From positions 1 to 18,457 of the forward strand of contig CANQBU010000009.1 in the NCBI GenBank assembly GCA_947589615.1: a stretch of DNA of 18,457 bases. The letters are read 5' to 3'. The DNA is from an uncultured Clostridia bacterium. GTDB taxonomy: Bacteria; Bacillota; Clostridia; Christensenellales; UBA1242. Under the pieces are notes generated by a model, which was not told the origin of the DNA, did no database searches, and saw only the letters and a list, made by a program, of their open reading frames with translations. Of the stretch, positions 6,885 to 15,800 are shown piece by piece. The translations under genes were made by a program, and so were the position numbers. The first letter of the stretch is position 1. Each line of letters starts with the position of its first letter.

Positions 6885-9800
6885 ATGTTTAGAAAAATGT
6901 TGAAAAAATGCTATCTTCTTGTTGCAGTTCTTCTTATGGTGGGAGGAATATGTTTGTTGCCCTCACGCACGAAAGAACTAAACGGAACACAACAGTCGGG
7001 AGTTTCAAGTGCTGCCGGTCTGACTCCTACTTCTACATCAAGGTATGGGGAAACTGTATATATAATTCCGGGAGATAATATCGTTGATGTAAATAATCCA
7101 AGTAAAAATGTTTATGGTGGATATTATCTTGAAGCAATCGCGGAAAGCATTAAGAATGGCGAATCAACATATGTCAATGCCTCAATATATTTGGAAGGAG
7201 ATATTGACTTAGGTGGCGGAAGACAGTGGATTCCTATTGGAATATATGGTAATCCATTTAAGGGTTCTTTTTATGGCAATGGCCACAAAATTTCAAACAT
7301 AATGATAGATGAAAGAGCCGTTCATGCTGGGAGCGATGGAAGCAAATATTATGGTTTATTCGGATATATTGAAGGTGCGACGATTGCCGATGTAAGAATA
7401 AGCGGAGAGCAAAGCTTCAATCCTACAACCACGCCGACAGCTGCTGGAACTTTAGTTGGTTATGCCAAGAATTCAGCAATTATAAATTGTTATGAAGAGA
7501 GCACGATTATTAATGGTTCTAGGGCTAGACACATGAAAATTGGTGTCGATGGCACTCCAACAGAATTAAAGAGCATAGGTAAATGCGAGGGCACTACTTA
7601 TTATAGTAACAAAAAAACAAGCTATAGTGGAACTTACACGGCAAGTGATGTACCTTCCGCAGATAGTTCCGAGGTAGATGTAGAAACTGGTAGTCTAGCG
7701 AATGGACTTGTTGCAACATTGACTGTTTCACAACCTTCATTTAATAACGGTATTACCGGTGCCTTTGGTTTTTATCGAATAAAGAATGATGGTGCCCAAG
7801 AATTTTACAATCCTTATGATCCTTTAAAGCAAACGTCGGGCACTACAAAAGGTATAAGAGTTTTATTAAAAGAAGATGGCTCATTTGATGACGGGGGGCC
7901 ATCCAAAGCAAGATTCTTTTTAAGTAAAGCCCCTGTTTATAGAGAAGACGTAAATAAAGACAATTATGCAAGTTATAATGACAGAGTTTTTGCTTTAAAA
8001 GAGGGGACAAAACTGCCTAACACATACAAATGGACGGCTGTTAATGCAGCTATCGCTTTAGATAAGGATGTTCCATCGGCAGTAGAAACTGTTACATTAA
8101 ATGCTGGTTATGGTGGTGAAAATGGTGTAGGCAGTGCAAGAACTGCGACTATTACTAATTATCCATATGATATGTCATTTTTGACTTATTTCAAGTTATA
8201 TCCTGGCTATGTTCGAAGACTTGGTTATACATTTACAGGTATGAGTGAGGGGGCAACGTATAATAACGCAAACTCCTTGGATTTGTTCGTAAGTGGAGAC
8301 ACTGTTAAATTAGGTAATGAAAGAGACTGGCCTCTTCCATTAAATTTTTTAAAACAATTTCCACATGCTGGTAAAACATATACTATGGGCTGGGCTAGCA
8401 CAGAAGAAGGCAGGGGGCTTTCGGTAAGACTGGCAAGGGCGAGTGATGAAGGCGGAAATTTCACTAAAGTAATGGATATTGATAAAGGCAGAACGGAAAT
8501 TTCATTAAGCAGTCAACCTTCTTCAGATGGTTTTACTAAATATATCGATTATAAAACTAATGCAACAATAACTGCAGATACATTTACATTTACAATAACC
8601 CTTCAAGCGGGATATAGAATATCTTTTGCAAATTTTGCAAGCACGAATACGGGCACAACTAGCAATCAAGAAGGTATTACAATTGGAGCAAGTGCTCCTT
8701 TCTTGACAAATGTGAAAAGTGGGGCCTATCCTTGTTTTAATGCAGGAACGGGAAAAGATGCCGCATATGTAACTGCGGGCAAAAATTATGATTCATATTA
8801 TCCTACATATGTTACTGGCGAATGGACAAATAAAAATCTTACTAATAATAATCTAACTAGAGAATATAAATTTACTGTTGGCAATATAGTTGGCGCTGAC
8901 GGAATAATATATCTTGTTGTGGAAAGAGATTGGCTGACTGTTGATGTAACCCCTACGAAGAACACTTCATTAAGTAACGCTACGACTAGCGGTAATTTGC
9001 AGTTTACATGGACACTTCTTCAATCAAAGAGTGCCTCAGCGTCAGAAGACACCAGACAAAATCTTTTCTTTTTCACGAGTTCGAAAGACGCTACAACAGG
9101 GAGCAGTTCAATAGAAAACACTAATGGAGGTCAAGTTTTCTTAAAGATAAGAAGACTAGAGACACCAGCGGTAAAATTTAATTTGACGGACGGCAACTTT
9201 ATAATCGCAATAGGTGCTCAGACGCTAACATCTTCTCCATATGACGAGGGACCATCTAATAGCGGCACAAACCCTAATCAAGTCCTTAAGCAGGGCACAT
9301 CAACTGCGGGATATTTTCCTACTTGGATATTTGATATTATTGCTAATCCAGATAATTCCGATTTTAATAATATAGCAAATGAAAATCATAAAATTCAATT
9401 GATTTGCGGCACTCTTCGAACGTGGATACATATTATAGCTACTGCCGACGGCACCAGCCAACTTGAGCAAGATATTGGCGGTCTTGGTGTTTTTATAAAT
9501 AACTGGGATAGTGCGAATATACCTGAAGGCGGTCAAGTTAATATTCCAAGCGATTTGTTTTCTATAAGCACATCGAATCATGACGAGATTTATGTTTTAA
9601 AAAATGGGAAATATAAAGCCGACAGTTTTGAAGTATTTAAAGGTAATTCTACTGCTGACGGTGATCAAATAGATACTGGTAATTTCGTTGACGGAGGAGA
9701 TAGATTTTCTTATTGGACGGGTGCCTCTGAGAATAAAAGAATCTTCCAAATTGCAGCAGGAAGTGACAACGCTATTAAATATACCCTTAGAATACATTTT

Positions 9801-12800
9801 ATTGAACAAACATACGCGACAAATTTCAAATATATGGTAAAGCAAGATAAAGGCGACCCAATTGAAATTACAAACACTAGTTTATTATTTGGTGCAGTTC
9901 CTGATAAAAGTACATATAGCAATTGTAAACCTTCGGATCCTCAAGAAAGTCCTCATCGCACTATTTCATTTACACTTAGCGAAGTTGGAAAGGGTGTTTT
10001 GGCTTATGACAATGTTGAGGTGTCAGGAAGTTGCATTTTTAGCCAAGGACCAAAAGATAAGAGCTCAATAAGCCGTAACGGCGAGGGAGTTGCAACCGAC
10101 GGGACATATAATTTCACTTTTAATCCGGGCTATCATGTCACTACAATAACATTCTATTTTACATTTAAAACTGTTGACTTTAACATTGATACACTTTGGT
10201 ATAAAGGTGAAGGCGATGGCAGGAAGATAACTGGTGCTATGGACCCTATACTAAAAACTTTCCGCTTTGCATGCACTGAAGATGGTCAAAGTTTATCGCT
10301 CCAAGCAACGGAAGAGCAAAATGGAACCAAGATAGATGCGATTTCAATTGATTCTCAATACTATCTTTTAGGTTGGTATATCAGTGCTGGGAAAATTTAT
10401 CTTACTGGAGCATTCGACACATTTATGAGTGATCAAGGTGCTCTTCAGGCAATTGCCAAAGCGTTGGGCACAAATCTTGGCATATCAAACTTTAAGTATA
10501 ATGATTTGATGCCAAATGTCGGCTTAAGAACGGTTCATGTAAATTATAAAGCCGATAATGTGGGTAATGGTGCTTTTTATGACAGCACAAAAACAAAATT
10601 AACAACTGATGATGCTAAAATTGTTTCTGCAGGCTCAATAACTTGGAATTGGCCGGATGATCAGGCAGGCAAATCCACAAGTTTTGATATAAACTCAAAT
10701 GTTTTCTTTAATATAGGACACACTTTAAGCGGATATACTACTAAATATAGCACTCTATCTGGACTACTTAACGGATCGTTCTCTTTGGGTGTTGAAAATT
10801 TTGCTGACATATTCAATATAGCAGTTGCAAACATAGCCCATATGAATGGAAACAGAACTGTTTGGGAAGCGTTTATTGCTGAGACAGATGATGACGAACA
10901 TAATTATAGCGGATATAGGGAAAAGACCATTGACTTAGTCACTGCATGGACTGTAATTGATTATATATTCCAAATTGATACGAGGGAAATTTCTTCTACT
11001 ATCAAAGTTAATGTTGGTGATCAAATAACATTTGAAATTGACGCAAAATCAAAGAATGGTAATGCCTATTATTATCTAAAATCTAACGGCTCGACTCAAT
11101 ATAAAATGGAGAGAAGAGAAGGTGACGAACTGCAAGGGTATGTTGCTGTCGGGTTTAAAATATATATGATAAAAGATGCGATATTCGGCGAGTATAATCT
11201 TCCTATAGATGCCCTTGAAAATGACGGAAAGAAGAAGTTTGAAACCTTAGACGCATTAAATGCCGAGACTTTAGCAAAAATTTTATATGATAGTGCTTCC
11301 GGTGAAGATTTTAGATTTAGTGTTAATTCAGAAGATAAACCAATAAAAATTGTTACATTGAGAGATCCTGCAAAGTATTACTTAATTCTTAAGTCATCTC
11401 CATATTATACATATGAATTGAAAGATAAAAGCACAGGCAGAGATGTTGCTTTCATTGATGATGATGGAAATGCAATTATAATTGCCACATTTGACGCTAA
11501 ACCTACTAGACCTGAAACATTATTTAATGTTATCAGAAATGGCTACGAAGTAAGAAGTGAAGATATAGGTTCATCGAATAAACTTTGGATAGCTCAAGGA
11601 ACAAACGAAAAATACGATTTTGAAGCTCAATGGAAAGATACTACTGATATAACTATTTATCCTGCTTGGATTAGGACATCGCAAACCACAGAGACCAAGA
11701 TTGAAAAAACTACTGATGCCGATGGACATCCTGAAAATGATACATATTATTTGGGCTACGCCCATGACTTCCTAAATGGTTTACTGAAAGAAGGTGCTAA
11801 TGTAAGAGAAACAATTGAGGATAAAGAAGTCCCTGGTGCAACAAAACCAGGCAATGTTCCTTCAAACGCTGGCATAGACAATTTGCTCATAAACGGTGAG
11901 TATATTAGAAATTATTATTTTAAGATATCATTTAAAGGTGAAGATCTGCCAGTTGTAAGTAAACAAGTCTTAAATTTGACTGACCTTAATAAGGGGGCAG
12001 GAGAATACACGATAACATTTGTAATTGTGGTAGATGATGGCTGTTTGATTGAAGGGTATAAGATTAAAGATGGCTTACCAGGGGACTATGCGACAACCTA
12101 TGAAATGACAGCAGCAATGACCATCACTCTTGCACAAAATACGATTGAATTCTTTGACCAAAGCCTTCATACAATTTATACGGGCACAGATGAATTTGTC
12201 CCTGTTGATGGAGATGCTCAAAGAGCTCAACCTTCATATACAGAACTCAATAGTTACGGCTCGTTCTACTTTAAATATTATTGGAACGGGAAAACTTTGT
12301 CTACGGTCGATAAACAAGGCGATGTTCATAATGGCGAAACTCCATATTTCAAAGCCTTTAAAGTTGTCGATACTACTTTTGAGGTCGGCGAAAATAAAAC
12401 ATTGAGAATGTATCTCAATAGTAATTTTTCTGACCGTATTGCAAACAACACCAATTTTGCACAGGTATTTAATAATGTTGCTTCCGATGAAGCTGGTTAT
12501 TATGTAGACAGACCTACATTGAAAATAGAACAAGCGAAATTCACAATCGATTTAAAAGCAAAAGTGTTTACCATCCCTAATGTTGAGACAAAGGTTAGTG
12601 TGGCACGCGAGGGCAATATTACAGTTGGCAAATCTACATTTAAATACAAACTTTCTGAAATAACATTACTACCGGGAAGAACTGCGAGATTAGCAAAAGA
12701 CCATGCAGTAGATTCCGAAGATTTCAAAGTTTATGACCTAATTATAAATGATGTTAGGGACAATAAAAACTTTGAATGGAACCTCTCGGGAACGGTTGAA

Positions 12801-15800
12801 ATTCTTGATGAAAAAAATGCGTTAAAGCTTACCTATACTGTCGGCTATCTTACTGCAACAAATGGTGCATTGAATGAAATCACTTCCGATTATGAATCTC
12901 AGCATGCACTGATAAAACTTACATCGGTGTCAATTGCGGGTAATAAAGTTACATTTAAAGGTGACGGAGACACATCGACTGAAGAAGCATCGCGCGATTC
13001 ATTCTTTTATGTCGAAGACAGCAGTTTGACTTCTTACTTTGCTTATAATTATGATATTACTAATAATAAATTAACTATATATATAAATGAGACATTAATA
13101 AACAAAGCGACCTTAGCATATACTCTTAAAGCGGATTCAACCACAGTAACAGTAACAGAGAAAGGTAACTTCAAGTTATTTGGAGTTTTGCAAAATCCAA
13201 TTTTAGTTACCACAAATACTATTAAAGAAGACATTTTCGCTAACAGTAGACCTTCATATGATGATTATACATACAGCTTTGATACTACAGGCGGGACTTC
13301 AACTTTATCATTGAATGGTGGCGGCGACTATCAGATGCTTCTCAGTGATGTTGTAAAGGTGGATATAGATTATGATGGCGGACATGTATTGAGAGATAAC
13401 GAAGTTGCCACTAAAAATCCTTTGGCAAAGAGAGAAGTCATCAAAGAAACAATCTATGTTTCGTCAACCGAAAAGGGCTCATTTACAAATGATAAACCAA
13501 GTTATAATTATGATTATTTAGATAATGGAACTTATACATATAATGGGGTAGAATTTTCCAGTTATCAAATGACAGGTTCTTACCTTACTATTTCGCAAAG
13601 CAATGATATTGGTCCTCATAAATTTATGTCGACACAGGGCGGAAGGACTGTAAGCGTCATTGCAAATTGGGAGTTTAAAGAACTTGTTGTAAGTGCAAAC
13701 AATACTAAAATTACAATGCAGGCGGCAAAGAATGCACTAACACTTAACCTTAGCGAAATGGTAAATCTTACTCTTCCTAATTCATATGCTAAACTCCAAA
13801 CAGATATTTTAAAAGAAACATACACGCTTACAAAAAATGATGACTCTGGTGTTAGTTTCGTGGCGGATCATAATCAAATATTTACAATAGTTGACAATAA
13901 TAATTTTGTGACGACCGACCTCACTGGAGATTATACATTAACTCTTGTTGTCCTATTCAAAGAGAAGTCCGAAGACAAGGCTCCTACAAAAGCGACAACT
14001 CCATTTACAATTCATCTGGAAATAAAGATAAACGTTCTTAATGTTAGCATTACTGATCCTGTGGAGAATGGCGAAAATAAACTTCAATTTAATAATACGG
14101 AAAGAGAGGGCGAGATCGCACTGACATTCACCACGGTCGAAGGTGGCAGACATGATGAAACTACCTCTTACTATGTGCGAACACTTTCAGAAATAGAAGT
14201 AAATGATGTAGAAGATCCTAAATCTAATATCACTGCTAAAACATATATAAAAAATGCCGATGGAGGGAAAGGTGCCTCTGAAAAGATTAGATATGCTCAA
14301 AAATATATAATTGAATTGACCATAAAAGATGCATATCAAAAGATTTTCGAATTTGCAGATGTTGCAGGCAATAAGTCAATTAAAGATTTAGACTTTGAGA
14401 TTTATAAATATGAAATAGACCTCGATGATTATGCAAGCGTAATCACACCATCGAAGATGTTTGGTGAGGAGGAACCGGAGCATATCACATACTGGATAGA
14501 AATAAAAGGAAATGCCAAATATGATAATGCGGATCATCCTACAAATGCCGGTGATATAGTATGGTTGTGGTTTGACAGGGAAACTCCTGATGCAGAGGGG
14601 CATAATGAAATTGGACAATATGATCTTTCAAACCCTCGCTTTAATGAAGATGATTCAGCTAGACTTGCTTATTACAAACAAAACTATTCTATTAAAAATC
14701 CAGAAGAATTTACTGGAAAATCTAAATTTACAATCAATAACCCAAATACAGACATATTAATTGAACTTCAAGATCATTTAACTTATATTTATAATGGCGG
14801 AACATTATCTTCTATAAGTGCTGAATACACAAATGATACAGAATATGGCTATAAACTGTCAGGAAATGCAGGAAGTGAGGAAGTTTCTGTTTACTTTAAA
14901 ATGTATTATAAATATAGAGATGAAGGAGGAACGGAGAAAACAGTCCTTATTCCATCTAGCGAAAGGGGAAAATATGCACGTGAATATTTGTCATTTACCG
15001 TAAATAACCATAAAAAATATGTGGGCAAATATACAGTCAGTGTAGCCCTCGCTGGTGATGCGGCACCACAATCAGGTGGCGGGAAAGGACTATGGCTGGG
15101 TGTCAAATTTGTTAATGGCGAGAAAGCTGAAGTTGAAGTCACACCTCGACCTCTTATCGTTACAGGTGCCACAAAGGTTTTTGACGGAAATGAAAAGCTC
15201 AGCTTTACTAAACAAGATGACGTCATTTCCGGTAACTGCATATTCACTTTTGCGGAATTGGATATTGCAAACCATACAGGTTATATAGCTGGTGATAAAG
15301 TTACTATTCAAGGAAACATTACTGGTGACGGTAAATATGAATCGTTTAAAAGGGGAGACCATCTTCTTAGTCTTGACACAGAGGACGGTCATTGCTATAC
15401 ACTTCAAATACAAGAAGGTGGCGCTAATATAACAATAACTCCTGCTAAAAAAGCAGTTGCGCTTGCTGGAAAACCTTCATTGACTTATGGTGAAATCTCT
15501 GCGGAAGGCGGAGCGGGCAATGCGGATACAGCACGCACCGGAATTTATGGTGAAGGAACTTCTGTAACAGCCGCAAGCATTGCAGAATTGCTCGCACTTG
15601 TTTATACAAGCGATGATTACGTTGGCATTGTTGACCCAATTGATCATATAATTTCACACGATTCATTCAAAGTTACTAACATTCAAATTGTCGACGCTAA
15701 GTATTCGACTGGTGGATACTTGAAAGTTGGCACATATCAATTCATAATAACCGTAATTTCGTCAGACTTTACTTTTGAAGATGAAGATATTACACGGGCT

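Noticed and set aside
6885..6965. Lipoprotein reading of the giant protein's signal peptide (VGGIC)
   Set aside because: Ile directly before the Cys does not fit the lipobox, so an ordinary signal peptide is more likely.
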